Source: Steinernema hermaphroditum (Eukaryota; Nematoda; Chromadorea; Rhabditida; Steinernematidae). Taken from it: 64,000 nucleotides of DNA. The translations under genes were made by a program, and so were the position numbers. Positions within the stretch are counted from its first letter, which is position 1, and every line of letters starts with the position of its first letter. The DNA is taken from the NCBI GenBank assembly GCA_030435675.1, contig CM059624.1, forward strand, positions 9,386,769-9,450,768. Direction: 5' to 3'. Below are positions 10,788 to 22,839 of this stretch, piece by piece. The notes beneath the pieces are model-generated. The model searched no databases. It was not told the origin of the DNA and was given only the letters and a program-made list of their open reading frames with translations.

Positions 10788-11844
10788 AACGTCCTCCATC
10801 ATGTATTCCTCTTCTGTTTGATGTGAAATGGAGGGTTACATTCAATGGATTTGCATGACGCTTCTCTCCGTTGAGCCGATTTCCATAATGCATTTCCATT
10901 CGATTGGAAGTTTAACTTCGCGCCGATTCTGGCACAGTTCGTTTGTGCTCTCGTTGCATCGCGCCACTTTGAAGTACAGAGGCAAAAATCGAGAACCTCT
11001 TGTCACAAAGAAGGGTTTCACGCTCATCACTAGAAGGCTCTGTACATGGAAGAGGGGCCTGAGTATCGATTCCTCGCCGAACCTATGATCTTATGATCCT
11101 TTACGTTTGTTCCTGCGCATACCCGTTCACTCACCCGTTTGCGCTGGCATTTCACAATGAGAAGCAGGCATGACGAAACGAGAAAGATGTTGTAATGAAT
11201 TAAGGAAGAACACGCGGGCAAAAGATTAAGCGAAACTTGAAGAGAGTTGCCTAAATGTGCGTTTTCGGGGTCTCACTGTTATCAGCGGATGGTCAAAGCT
11301 CAACCATCGACGCAGTAGGCTACAAAGCGGAATGGCCAAAAGTGGAGGACACGTTTTCCCGAACAGATCTTAGCACCCCTAAAAGTTGTCATCCGCCAGT
11401 CTCCGATCGAGATTCTGACCTTGGTATCGGCGCTGCAGAGCGGGCGATCGGACGAAAGATCGTCTTCAGCTCTGCAACTGATTCAAAGTAAACGATGCTT
11501 ATCTGAGGTCGTTAAACTTGTATGTGTGGCTTGTAACGACAACCGAGTCATCTTCCCGGCGCTACTTTGGGTCCACTTTTTGCACTTGGAACACCCGATA
11601 TCGCCTCAAACGATCGCACTTCGCCGCTTCCCTGTCGGGAGAGGCTGATCCCCGAACGGCGCTCGTCTCGGGAAACGCGATAGTCACTTTCGAGCACAGA
11701 GGCGACACGAGACGCGTTAGAGTTTGTATGATGTTCGCCCCGGCGGAGGGAACCCGTTTCCCGGGGCCGATTAAAGCGCGCCTTCCTCCTCTGCGTTGAC
11801 AGTCGCTGATTTATCGCCGTTTCCAGCGAAACCTTTTTCAGAGG
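10788..11844. other. Intergenic region, transporter copies 2-3
   Basis: About 1.05 kb with no credible coding exon. It ends in a pyrimidine-rich acceptor (cctttttcag) 3 nt before the next ATG. Confidence 0.6.
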
Positions 11845-13779
11845 ATGGCGGCTGAGACTCCCAAACCCAAGAAGTCCCTCGCCGATTTCCCGAAGCTGGG
11901 ATGGTAAGTGGGGAACCCTAGCCAGGGCTCCGAGGGCTCATCCTCAGATATGAAAGGCTCGCTCCTCCAGGTACATCTTCTACATCTGCGTCGTCAACGA
12001 GCTGATGGTGCTCGTCCTCCTCTCGAACTTGGCCTTCATGATCTACGGAGGTACTCTCCTCCCCACCCGACTACAGTATCCGTCTCCTAGGGGCCTCTCC
12101 GAAGATCGTGGCATGCGGCGACGTTCCCCTGCCACAATCCGAAGATGTCTGCGCCGACCTCCGCTCCATTAGGGGAAACGGCTCCTGTGATCTTCACCTC
12201 GAGGCGCAGTTCAAGTCAATCGGCTACGAGGTGCGTCGAGCCACCAATGACCCTACAATAGCCCTTTCAGTTCGGCCTGGTGTGCGAGGACTCGTTGCTG
12301 GTGAAGAACTCGATCAGCCTCCAGATGATCGGGATGATGGCCGGCGCCGCCGTCCTGGGCCAGCTCTCCGACCGCTACGGGCGCAAGAAGATCCTCACCC
12401 TTAGCATCGCGGGCGTGATGGCCAGCATGATCGCCTCCTACTTCTCCGCCTCACTGCTCGCCTTCAACATCACCCGCTTCTGCGCCATGTTCTTCTCGGG
12501 CGGACAGTCCAGGTACCTCCCCTCCTGAGGTCCTCACCGTCCCCGCAGCTCCCAGATCACCTTCATCATGGAGGTCGTCCCCAAGAAGCACCGTGTGTGG
12601 ATCATGACGGTCCTATCCACCTCCCCGAACTACATCATCCTCGCCGGACTGGCCTACGTGGGCGAGGACTGGAGGAACCTCTCCTTATACGTCAGTGCTG
12701 CCGCCGCTGGGGCCATCGTCATGCTCCTGTAAGTGCACCCCTGCCCCGCCACCCACCACGATTCGATCCAGATTCGTCTTCGAGAGTCCCCGCTGGTTCA
12801 TCCAGAAGGGAAGACTCGAGGAAGCGCTCCACGCCGTCCAGACAATTGACCGACTGAATGGAACGCATACGGTAGCTCGGGCCAAAGAGATGGAAGTGGC
12901 CGTCGAGGGCGAGAGAGCGGTAAGTGGGCGTTGCTGGAGCAGAGGCACCGAGGACTTCTTCAGAGCTTCGAGAGCCAGAAGGAGAAGAAGCAGTATTCTT
13001 TCGTGCATCTCTTCTACACGTGGAAGCTCACCGGCTACATCCTGACCCTCTCCTTCACGCTCCTCACCGCCAGTCTCCTCTCCTACGCGCTCCTCTTCAA
13101 CATGGACCGCCTCTCTGGCTCCATCTACCTCAACTCGCTTTTCTTCGGTGTCCTCCGCTGGTTCCTCAACGCCATCGTCGGTCTGGTTGACTTCTTCGTC
13201 CCCAAGGCGGGCCGCCGAGTCGTCCACCACGCCACCATGGGCTACCTTCTCCTCTCACTGTCCGTCATTTTCGTCATCGAGGTCTTCGGTATGTCCTCAT
13301 CTCTCGTCCTCTCCTCAGAGTCCTTTAGATATCGAAGCTCCGGTCCTCGTTCGCATCACGACCCTCAGCGCCTGCGCCACGTGCTCCCAGGTAGGTCCCT
13401 TCCTTGAGTCCAAGGCACCACCTCCCCCTCTCAGCTGTTCCTCGTGGCCGGCATCGCCGCCGCCGAGCTTTTCCCGACGGCCATCCGCACTGTCGCCATC
13501 TCCTTCAGCCAGATCGTCAACAAGATCGGCACCGTCATCGCCCCGCACCTCTTCACCACCGCCCTTCTGTGGAAGCCGATGCCCTACGCCATTATGATAG
13601 GGCTGATCCTCTTCGAGGTGGTCGTCTACTGCATCCTCATCCCCGAGTCGAAGGGGACCATGAACGACCGTATGCCCGACCCTGAAGAGAGGATATTCGC
13701 GAAGCGTTCGAAGGAGATGGTGACGCTGGGAGCGGAGGACCTCGAGACGCAGAAACTGACCGCAGAAGCCGATCCCTGA
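11845..13779 (+). CDS. MFS organic-ion transporter, SLC22-like, copy 3
   Basis: Third, more diverged member of the tandem array. Exons 11845-11903, 11971-12050, 12091-12230, 12271-12512, 12549-12728, 12772-12919, 12964-13288, 13329-13390 and 13435-13779 join in frame to 526 residues. Motif A is GQLSDRYGRKK; FESPRWFIQKG, LLFNMDRLSGSIYLNS and AAELFPTAIRT are clear. The 242-nt exon around motif A is shared in size with copies 1 and 2. Extra introns interrupt the first helix, the region before FESPRW and the CSQ|LF site. Together they suggest this copy separated first. The C-terminus is longer and charged (ERIFAKRSKEM). Function is as for its neighbours; the substrate is not inferable. Confidence 0.9.
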
Positions 13780-13839
13780 AGAGACCCGTGCTCCCTGGCG
13801 TTGTACATATCTGTTATATACTGTGTGGATGCGTTTGTA

Positions 13840-13845
13840 ATTAAA
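13840..13845 (+). promoter_or_regulatory. Possible poly(A) signal (ATTAAA) of transporter copy 3
   Basis: ATTAAA lies 61 nt after the stop. A splice-acceptor-like tccttcag lies about 80 nt further on, before the next same-strand gene. Confidence 0.5.
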
Positions 13846-13969
13846 CAAAAACGTTGAAAGCAGAGGAGGCGATCTCCTAGACCTAGACAAGACATAGACA
13901 GAAGGCTCCTCGGTGCACATCTCCTTCAGTCGGTCGGTTGCTTCTAAGTCCGTCAGCCTCGCTCGCATC

Positions 13970-14545
13970 ATGTTCGCCGTTTGCTTCGGCGTCGTTTGGG
14001 CGATGAGCGCCTACATGGCCTACTTGCAGCGCACCGATCCCAGCAAAGTTGGAAATCCTCTCCCCTAGGTGCTCTAATCTTCTTGTTCCAGTTCGATGCC
14101 ATCGTCGAGAAGGCGCGGAATCTCCCACGAGAACAGAGCCTCAACTTCTTCGCACTCCCGGCAAGCTCGAGCTCCTCGGAGAATCGACACACTCAACCCT
14201 TCCGACTCGACGAATTCGCTTCTCCCACGAACAACAGTCTTCTGAGTAGGTTCCTCCGCACAATCCCCTTCTTCAGCTTCTCTTTCAGGTGACAACGGCA
14301 CCGATTCTATTGATCGATGGGCGGCGGTTGACTTCAGTGCATTCGGCCTGCTCTTCATCATTGCCGTAACGGTGTTCTGTTGCTGCGTTCTCGTCATCGG
14401 GACTGTCTGCCTCGGCTTCTACCTGCTTCAGAAGAACGACGAAGACAAGCGCCGTTTGAGGCTCATGCGATCGAGGGCTCTGCAAACGTGCACACGAGAA
14501 GAGAACGACAGAGAAGACGAGGACTCCAGAAGTAGTCGAAGTTGA
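13970..14545 (+). CDS. Small two-helix membrane protein, unrecognised
   Basis: Exons 13970-14047, 14092-14245 and 14289-14545 read in one frame. The N-terminus MFAVCFGVVWAMSAYMAYL is a signal peptide or anchor. A polar, Ser/Asn-rich stretch of about 70 residues follows. A strong transmembrane helix (FGLLFIIAVTVFCCCVLVIG) comes next, and then a basic/acidic tail ending EDSRSSRS. The first donor (gttgga) is weak, so exon 1 is the least certain part. Only about 190 nt separate it from the transporter stop upstream, so a shared pre-mRNA is possible. No domain or family was recognised. Confidence 0.65.
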
Positions 14546-15525
14546 CAGCATGGACACGCCCCGCGCGCACTATTTTTTCCGAAGTACATCTATCTATTCG
14601 AAACAGTGGATATCCCCACCGTCTCTTTCCAAAAAATGAGTCCACTCTCGCACAATCTGGGCGAGCGGACTTTCACTGGCAACGACAACGCTCGCCGGCC
14701 ACTTCCCTCGCTAGCAACGGTCTCGCCGCAACAGCGCGAGGAGAGTCAGACGACGAGAGAAAGGGCGCGCGCGAGAGCCCTCGCTGATCATTGTTCAAAC
14801 AGTCGAATCGATCGAAGGCCGCCCAGGAAGGCGACGATGATCCGCCCCTCACCGGCTCTGCTGTGTGACGACATCGCCCTTTACGGTCATTTGGCCCGTG
14901 TCGTCTCCGTCCCGGCCACTTCCTCCCCGGAAGCATCCCCTGGGCGTCAGGTGCTTCCCTCTTCGAGGAATGACCTTCGAACTCCACGGACTACGTTCAC
15001 CCTCGACGCATTAATTACTGTGAGAGTCGAACTCAAAGTACACCACGGTTGGTAATTCCGACAATTGCGTTCTTCCTTCTGCTTTATAAGTACATTCCCG
15101 GAATGCCCACACTTTCTCTATGGCCTAGATGGTTCGATTTCACGGCGGACGTGCGAACTCTCCCGTTCGCACCTCTTTATCACTCGTCTCTTATCTGCGC
15201 TTCTTTTGCTTGCTTTTGTCATTTCCCCAACGTCCTTGTTGCGTACTTTCCTGTGGAATGCGTCCTCGCCAGCTGATTGCAGACGCGAGTGCCTCAATCC
15301 GCCTCCTCGCGGGATCTTGACCCGTTTTGGCTTCTCTCCGCTGTTTTGATCGATCGCCGTCTGCCGGTGTGGGAATGCGAAATCCCAAATCGCGATTTTC
15401 GGTGTCGTGTTGTGTCGACGAACACATCTGCAGATGGCCTTCGAGGACACAGCTGCCGAGCTCCCTCTTTCTCCCTTTCCCGCCAAATTCCGTTTTGAAC
15501 TCCCGCCTCTCACGAGATATTTCAG
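14546..15525. other. Intergenic region before the beta-catenin-like gene
   Basis: About 980 nt without a supportable exon. A cccgccaaa sequence near 15480 resembles an E2F-type site but is weak evidence alone. The region ends in atttcag directly before the ATG. Confidence 0.5.
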
Positions 15526-18005
15526 ATGAACGGCGACGCTCAGCAGGTCGCGCCTTCCTGCAGCGCCGTCGCTTCCACTTCGGACGGCGAATTCGCACTG
15601 TACAACGTCTCTGGCTACCAGAATGGACTCAGCTACTACGACTTTCAACAACAATGGTTTGTTTTTGTACTCTCTTCCACGGCGACGCTTCTGCTTAGGC
15701 TTAGTGGTAACGGTCTCAGCGAGAAACTCCCTTCGAAAAGGCCCGACAATATCGCCGTCCGGCAATGGCTTACCGGAAATCAGCTGCCGTACTACGCTCC
15801 CGGGAGGGAGTCTCGGCCTTGCTCTACCGTATCGTCCTTTGCCGCTTCCTCCGCACGATCGACCATCTCAAGACTCTCCGGCATCTCCAAGCTTACGGTG
15901 TGCACCGACATAACTCTGTCGAACGTTCCGCGAAACATTCCGGGAGAAATCGAGAATCTGGACCCTCAAAGTGACAGAGACGCAATATGCACTCTTATCG
16001 TGCATCACAGCACGCTCCCTTCGGTTGGAAACACTCTGAAAGTCCGTTGTTGTAACAGAGCTATTTAGGCGCAACAAGAGAAGTATCTCCGGAAAATTGC
16101 GAAAAGCGCTTCCACCTACTTACTGGACGGGACATCGCATTTGGCGCGCTCGATGGACAAAGAGCTGTTAAAACAGTTCTTCACTTACCTCGTGCAACAA
16201 GGAACGCTTCTTCTGGAAGCCTTTGAGAAAGGAAGACTGATAAACGAAGACATGGTGGTGAGTGCAGAGACGTATTTGATATTCTGAAGGTTTATCGTTT
16301 CAGCTCCTGAGACTCATCTGGAAAACGCTGTGCTTCGCCGTCCGATGCGATCTCTGCGTCTCTCAGATATTTGAAACTATCAGCCCTCAGTATCTTCTTA
16401 GGTTCATTCTGAATGCAATACGGTAAGACTCGACGAGAAGATCACAAACTGATTACTCATTTCAGTCGGAACCTCCGCCACACTCCCTATGTGATTCAGG
16501 TCTTCAGAAGACTCCTCAATAGCCACAGAGGAACTGTGTTTCGTCAGAACGCGCGCATAACCGAATCCATTGACCGCTTGGTGGCTCACCTCCCCATCTG
16601 CGACGCTATGGACATGCCGAAGGAGAGTTCAACAGCCTGCGAAAACAAGGTCAATGTCATGGATTGTCTTCGGCTCCTCATGGATTCGACTCGGAGTCGG
16701 GCGACGCTGGCGATCCGCGAGCGCTTCGTGAAGCTCGGTGGAGTCGGTTTGCTCGTTGGGATTCTGAAGTCCAACGTCGAAGAACCCGCCTTGAAGGCGT
16801 CCACAGCCGCTCTAAAGGCAACCCTTCGGGGCAATCTCGGAAGAACCGTAGCTGACGAAATCATCGCCTCGGACGCACTTCGCTACCTCGCCTCTCTCCT
16901 GGATCACGCCTCCGGAGGCCTGCTGGCCAACGCCCTACACTGCCTGGCCGCCGTCTCCGACCGTAGAGAAGCCCTTCAGAGGATGGGCGACGTCATGATG
17001 AACGCCGTCGTCGCACAAGTGATCAACGTCCTCGGCACCACAAACATCTCTGTGGATGAGTCGGCTTCCGGTTTCCTGCTCAATGTTGCCACGATCTCAC
17101 AATTCCGACCTCTTCTCATCGGGAACGGCGCCGTCCGAATTCTCCTCGATGTCGTCAACCGCCACGCTTTCACCTTCTTTTCCTCTTCCGCCTACCTCGA
17201 CGTTTCCCTTCAGAAGTCCTTCGTAGAGACGATCGAAAACGCTCTGCGCACCCTCGCCCAGCTGAGCTCCACCGCTGACGTCGTCGCCAGAATGGCCGTC
17301 GAGGAGCTCTGCGCCTTCGAGAACATCTTCCACCTCTTGGCAAACCTCGCCAAAGTGACGTCGCCATTCTCGGAGAGCGTCTGTGGAAGGCAACCGATTC
17401 TTTCGGAGAATCGCTTCCAGATTCGTCGTCATGTTCTTCTCGTCGTCGAGCGGAATCTCATACACGACGACTTTAGGAACTTGCTCCAGAGGTTCGAAGA
17501 GAAAATTGTCTTCGCCGAGGTCGCTTTCGAACTCCTCTACGAGACAAGTTGTCTCATAGTGAGTTCTCTGTCACGCGAAGCACCCACAGGGTCATCTCCG
17601 TTTCAGATGAAAGACCCCTCTACCGCTCTTCACGGAAGGCGTTTCCAGGCGATTCTGGAAACTCTACAGCATTTCTCGCGGGTTCCCGAGTTCACCTTCG
17701 GTATCACAAGGTGTTTCCAGAGTGCTTCCTTCATGGAGTTCTGCGTGTCACTCGAAAATCATTCGGAAACAACTCAGATCCAGATTCTCGGCTTCCTCCG
17801 AGAGGTGGCCGATCCAAAGGTCACTGGAACGGAGATCTCCAACGCTCTCTTCGCCGCGTTTCCCGTCATGGCTATTCGCCAGATGGTCAATTCCATGCTG
17901 CGACGGGGCGGAGCCGTCGGGGGCATCGCTCGGGGGTTTCTGGAGCTCATGGAGGCCGGTAACAGATACGTCGAGTGCGCTGGAAACTACATGGAGATTT
18001 GCTAG
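15526..18005 (+). CDS. Divergent beta-catenin-like armadillo protein
   Basis: Probable adhesion and/or Wnt-signalling armadillo-repeat protein. Exons: 15526-15656; 15699 to about 16041 (or 16023, donor uncertain); 16069-16257; 16304-16422; 16466-17558; 17607-18005. The N-terminal 150 residues are Ser-rich and disordered. Helical armadillo units follow. GGVGLLVGILKSNVEEPALK, SGFLLNVATISQFRPLLI and NGAVRILLDVV resemble repeats 6-10 of beta-catenin, and a later VETIENALRTLAQLSS resembles the histidine-rich repeat region. The protein is shorter and much more diverged than vertebrate beta-catenin, as nematode paralogues (HMP-2, BAR-1, WRM-1, SYS-1) are known to be. Which of these it matches cannot be settled by eye. 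An AATAAA at 18030 ends it, converging on VPS18. Confidence 0.7.
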
Positions 18006-18029
18006 GCGGGTGTATGGTCAGAGAGAGAA

Positions 18030-18035
18030 AATAAA
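18030..18035 (+). promoter_or_regulatory. Poly(A) signal of the armadillo gene
   Basis: AATAAA lies 25 nt downstream of the stop at 18003-18005. Confidence 0.75.
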
Positions 18036-18195
18036 ACCTTTATTATTTACATAACAAAGACTAAGTGAATATATAAATTAGATACTCGTACTCCATTACC
18101 ACGTTTCCAACTCTCTACCGTACTCCTCTTCCGTCAGAAGCGGGCGAACGGCCGACCTGCAACTTCTTTTCTCACAAGCGCTATGCAGAGGGATC

Positions 18196-21100
18196 TTACT
18201 TTATCATCTTCGGTCCACAAAGAATGCACGAACTCGAGAGGAGCTGTTCCAGCTTCTTGTTCAAAGTCACCCACGGCTGGAATTCCTTGTTCTGCACGTC
18301 AGCGGCGCGCTGAGGATGCCGACACTGCTCCAGTCCCTCTTTGATGTTTTTGTACTGTTCCTTTTCTTCCTAAGTCCACAAAAATGTACAGTAAAGAAGG
18401 CACTTTGAGACATACCTCGCTCAAAGTGGGCTGAATGGCTCTTTCCAAGCAGTCCCGGTGATAAAAGTGCTTGCAGGCGAAGGATAGGAACGGCCTCGTG
18501 AGTGCCTTCTCTTTGCACTTTTCGCATTTTTCTGTCGCTTTTATAATTGTGAATCTGAATACAAACATCTCAAAGAAACGATCGAAGAGAGAGGCACCCA
18601 CTTTGTCTTCAACTTCTCCATATCGCCACGAATCTCATTCGCCACCTCGGCTGCCTCTCTCATCTCACGTTGCAGTTCTTGGATTTTCCCCGAATGGTCT
18701 TTCAGTGACGCACAGAGAGGTTCCTTGAAATGCTCGATTTTCGTGAACTGGGGGAAATGCGGAAGTAGGTCTTGAATTTTCAGAATGTTGTTCGACTCCT
18801 TCAGCAGATTCATGCACGCGGCAACGTCTTTCTGTTCAGTGATCACATATCGAGCTGCAAAGAGCTACATAATATACCCCAGAATACAGCGTCGGTTTTA
18901 CCTATTTTCAGCCAAATGCGTCGTTTCATTTCCGTAGAGTACTTCTGCGGACGGTCTTCAAAGTCACCGAAGGGGAGAATGAACGAAATGTTATCCCCTG
19001 CCGGGCGTTCGTCCATCATTCTGACACACTCCTTCGCCAGGTCCAGATCTATGGGCAACGCTCGGTCAACAGCTTGCTCGAACATCTCGGCAACACAATA
19101 CAGGAACACGCAGCACCTCGACAAGTCTGCTGAAAACACATAGTAGAAGAGGTTGACCATGCTTAGCACACCTTTATGTTCTGCGTCTTTCTCGAGGCAA
19201 ATTCTGAGAGCAAACTCCACATCGTAGGGTACCTGTTTACGAATCTTTCCGTAAGATTCGAAATATGGGAGAAGTTGATCCGGTCCGTAATTTGCCAGGA
19301 GGGAGATGTAAAAGTTCTGCATTTGCTTGTCAACACCACTTCGCTCTTTCTTCGCCTTAATGAGCGTCCGTTTTATGTAGTACATCGCCGCATCAGTCTG
19401 CAACAACGTGATTGTATCGATGGGAATGCATCATGTACGCATACCATCTCTTTCGATGCATGGCACTTGTACAGAGTCGGGAGAAGGCGTGAAGGAAGAA
19501 GCCTTTCGTTATTGGTCCACGCCGTGTACATCTCCCTCGGGATATACGGGAAAAGCAGTGGAGAGTACTGGTAGAAGAGCTCTGGCTCCCCCTGAGTAGA
19601 AATTACTTCCAGGGCGGCCTTGTAGTTCTGCAGGTGAATGTGAGTGTCGATCACTTTCGTGTAATCTGAAATTGGAAAATATATAGGTCGCCATGTTGGT
19701 AAAGCAAACCTTTCAGTGACTTCGCGAGTTGCAGCTGACTTTCATACTCCGTGTGTTTCAGCATCAGGTCGTAGATCTGCTTCTTGTTGACTTCCACTGC
19801 CTCACGCACGGCACGGTTATTTAAGAAGACGAAAAGTTGGTCACGGAGCTGCTTCAAGCTCCTTTCCGGTTGTCTCTCAGGAGAATCTTGTATCTGCACG
19901 TCGGTTGCCAAACGTTTCGTTTCGGCCATCTCACTCAGGAAGAGTTGCACGAGCCAACACACAAGAAGGTCGCGGCGTTTCTTATCCTACAACACTCAAT
20001 CAAACAATGCGCGGAAAGGGAGGTTCACCTCAGAAGTGATGACTTGCATATCCTTCAGCTTCAGCTCGAGCAGCAACTTCAGGCCGTTGCGACCGTCAGC
20101 GCCCGCAGTGGTGAACTTCAGAAGAATGGACTCGAAGGGCTCTGCGGACGAAATGAGAGTTCGCGCCGCCGCCTCATACTTCTTTTCGGCAATCTGCTTC
20201 TCCGCCAGCTTCTTCAGCACTAACTGGTGCGGCTTCTGATCTTCCATCGCGTGCGTCATCTTTATCGCCTTCGAATATTCCCCTCGATCAAGATATATCT
20301 TCCAAATGAACCTAGAATATCCACACTGATATCAACGCGCCAAGAATGGTTCCTCAGAACCCGAGGGAGAGGAACGAGGGGCGCGCTATACTTCGCGGTG
20401 GGACCGTACCTTGTCTCGTCCACCGGTCGGTACTTCAGAATCGAGCTCTCGGTGTAGATCCACATGAACTGGGAGGCGGAGTCCCTCGTCATGCCGCCGA
20501 TGTGGAGCGACTCGTTCGTCAGAAGCTCCTCGTGCATGACCTTCTGGTTGAGAAGCGAGAGAGCGACGAAACGGTCGGGATAGAGCAGAAGCGCGTGGTG
20601 CTCTGTAAGGGCAATGTCCATCGGCAGATCGAGCTTTCCGTCGATCATTTTATGGCTGAACATCGAAGAGTAACTGGCAGCTCGGATGTCACTCACGGGA
20701 CGGTTACTTCTTCCTTCACAATTTGAGAGTCGTCGGAGCACGAAGGCACGAGGTCTCCAAAGACGACCCCGGAAATGTTGAGCCACACGAACTTGCTAGG
20801 TATTTCGTTTTTGGCCACGGGATACACAACCACCCTGCTCGGCATGCTATCCTGCTTCGAAGCAGCGGACAGGCACTGCGGCTTCTCTGAAATACACGAT
20901 TAAAAAACCCTTCAGAGAGTAGTACAACCTTTGAAGAGGGGCTGAAGCGTTGCCACCGTCTGGTCCAACATGGTGGCACTAAACATCGTACCGACGACCG
21001 GCGGAGGGGCCGACTGTTTGCTGGGGTCGATGATGCCCGAGAGGCAAAAGAGTCGCGACGGCATACCTACCAGAAGCATCCACTTTGACTCCGCTCCATC

Positions 21101-21747
21101 GCTGCTGTACTCCGAGCAGGGACTCAGGTGGAGACTCGTCACCTCACTAGATGGCTTCCCCTTTAGAGGCAGGCCATTCGCCAGCGTCTTCAAGTAGTTC
21201 ATGTTCCCGGATGAGTTGATGCTAGTCTCCATGAGGATACCTGGAGAAGCGGTGTCATGAACAGTGAATCTTCGCGATGGAACCACCTTTGCTCGTCCCC
21301 AGAACGATGAAACTCGTGTCGCTGTCCTTCGAGAGCTCCAGATTCCATCCGACGGCTGTGATTTCGTGATTCTTCAGGCGTTTCAGCGGCTTCAAACTCT
21401 TCGTTCTCGTCGAGAGGTAGTAGTTGTCGCCGCCGTTTGTACTGATCAGCGCGTGATTCCCTGTGGGGTCCAGGTGGACGGCGGAGATGCGATCGTGGAG
21501 CGCCAGGGATAGCGGAATGCTGCTCTCCTCGTTCCTTTGCAGCCTGATCATCTGCAGCGCCTGGCCTTTCGTGCAGATGAGCATGATCTGGTTCTGGACA
21601 TTCAGATGAGTAACGGTGCCTTTCGGGCTGAAACATAATTGGATCGGCGCTGAAGAGACGGAATGCTGGGGCTAACTTGAACTTCACGTTGAGCTTCGCG
21701 AAAATGCTGACATCCCGATCTCTGCTGAGCCTCTGAGAACGGTCCAT
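18196..21747 (-). CDS. VPS18: Vacuolar protein sorting protein VPS18 (HOPS/CORVET core)
   Basis: Membrane-tethering subunit of the HOPS and CORVET complexes on late endosomes and lysosomes. The N-terminal half is a beta-propeller: FNPKGTVTHLNVQNQIMLI, TSFIVLGTSKGGSIAKIH, MWIYTESSILKYRPVDETR, the last matching the VPS18 YTE...YR region. The C-terminal half is an alpha-solenoid (LVLKKLAEKQIAEKKYEAAA; YKAALEVISTQGEPELFYQY; QNFYISLLANYGPDQLLPYF). A coiled coil (IQELQREMREAAEVANEIRG) and a C-terminal RING follow (CEKCKEKAL...FACKHFYHRDCL...CILCGPK). The RING is split by an intron, and TAA at 18196-18198 ends the protein. The start at 21747 is 2 nt after a ctttcag acceptor. Order of domains and RING cysteines make the assignment firm. 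Confidence 0.92.
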
Positions 21748-22136
21748 TCCTGAAAGCGAACCGAGTTCAGAACACATATTTACACACCTAGCGCCACGAA
21801 GCACGATCACGAACCGAACGATTCACAAACTTCGCCACATCCAAAAGCGGGAGCTAAAACACAATCGCCACCTGAAAAAGAAGCCAGAGGCGAGCGATTC
21901 TCGAAGAAGGAAGCAACGCGCCGAAATCAAGCGGTGAATAAACAAACCGAACAGTATAAACAGCACATCGCAGTGTGTTCTCATCATGCCACCCACGAAC
22001 TTCTAAGCGCAATGCGAAGTGGTGCGAATAGGGGAGCCCTGCCCCCCACTGCGACTCATATTGTCACGCCTTTTATGACAAAAGAACAACAATGGACAAA
22101 AAATGACAACGTTGTTAAAGCAATGCAGCTGGGTTT

Positions 22137-22591
22137 CTACCAACTGAGGAAGACGCCGTCCTTCGAAACTTCGGTATCATCGTTGAGTTCGATTCGCAAA
22201 TCCTTGGACATTTCATTCTGCACGGGGGCGGCAGGAACGTCTTCCTTGATGGGTTCTCCATTTTCAACATGGACAACGTCCTTCGAAACTTCGGTGTCGT
22301 CGTTGAGTTCGACTCGCAAATCCTTGGACACTTCTTTGCGGATGGGGATGGCAGGAACTTCTTGCTTGCTGGTTTCTCCGTTGCCAACCTGGATGATGCT
22401 GTTGTTTCTAGAACACACAAACACACTCATATCTCGACGATTACACTGTAGATTTACTTTGATCCACAGTGAATATTGATCTTGAGAGATAATGTCTTCT
22501 TCTCAGCGAACCGCTTCAAAAGAGTTTCATCCATATGCAGGGTGATGTTGACGTCGCCAGTCGTCGAGATTCCAACCGAATTGCTAATCAT
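22137..22591 (-). CDS. Small acidic protein with internal 40-residue duplication
   Basis: Two exons: MISNSVGISTTGDVNITLHM... to IHCGSK, then a second exon from NNSIIQVGNGETSKQEV to the stop at 22137. The second exon holds two copies of KDLR(V/I)ELNDDTEVSKD separated by 40 residues, acidic and likely disordered. The ATG at 22591 follows a tttgcag acceptor by 9 nt. No domain was recognised. The coding frame is supported by the phase-matched intron and by synonymous differences between the two repeat copies. Confidence 0.5.
22160..22365 (-). repeat. Two-copy direct repeat of about 85 bp, spaced 120 bp
   Basis: Copy 1 at about 22160-22245 and copy 2 at about 22280-22365 share cttcgaaacttcggt and further long blocks. 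Many of the differences are at third codon positions in the minus frame of the gene above, suggesting duplication followed by purifying selection. Confidence 0.8.
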
Positions 22592-22839
22592 TTTTACTAC
22601 CTGCAAACAGGAATCGTGAGCACAAGTAGATAGCGGCACACAACAGCCGCGAAGACAATAAAGGCCAGAAAAGATCACTGAAATCCCGTTTAGCGGAGAA
22701 ATTTCCCCGTTTGTCGTTGAGTCTGTGGGTGGGACAATCCAGTCGAGACCCTCTAAAAGAAATCAGTTTGAACCTCGATTCGCCACTCCGCGTACCGTAT
22801 CCGCCAAATTTGAGTGCTAGATGAGGTCGTGCAGGTATA

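Noticed and set aside
21934..22479. 181-codon plus-strand open frame
   Set aside because: It is antisense to the two-exon minus-strand gene, whose phase-matched intron and synonymous repeat differences favour the minus frame.
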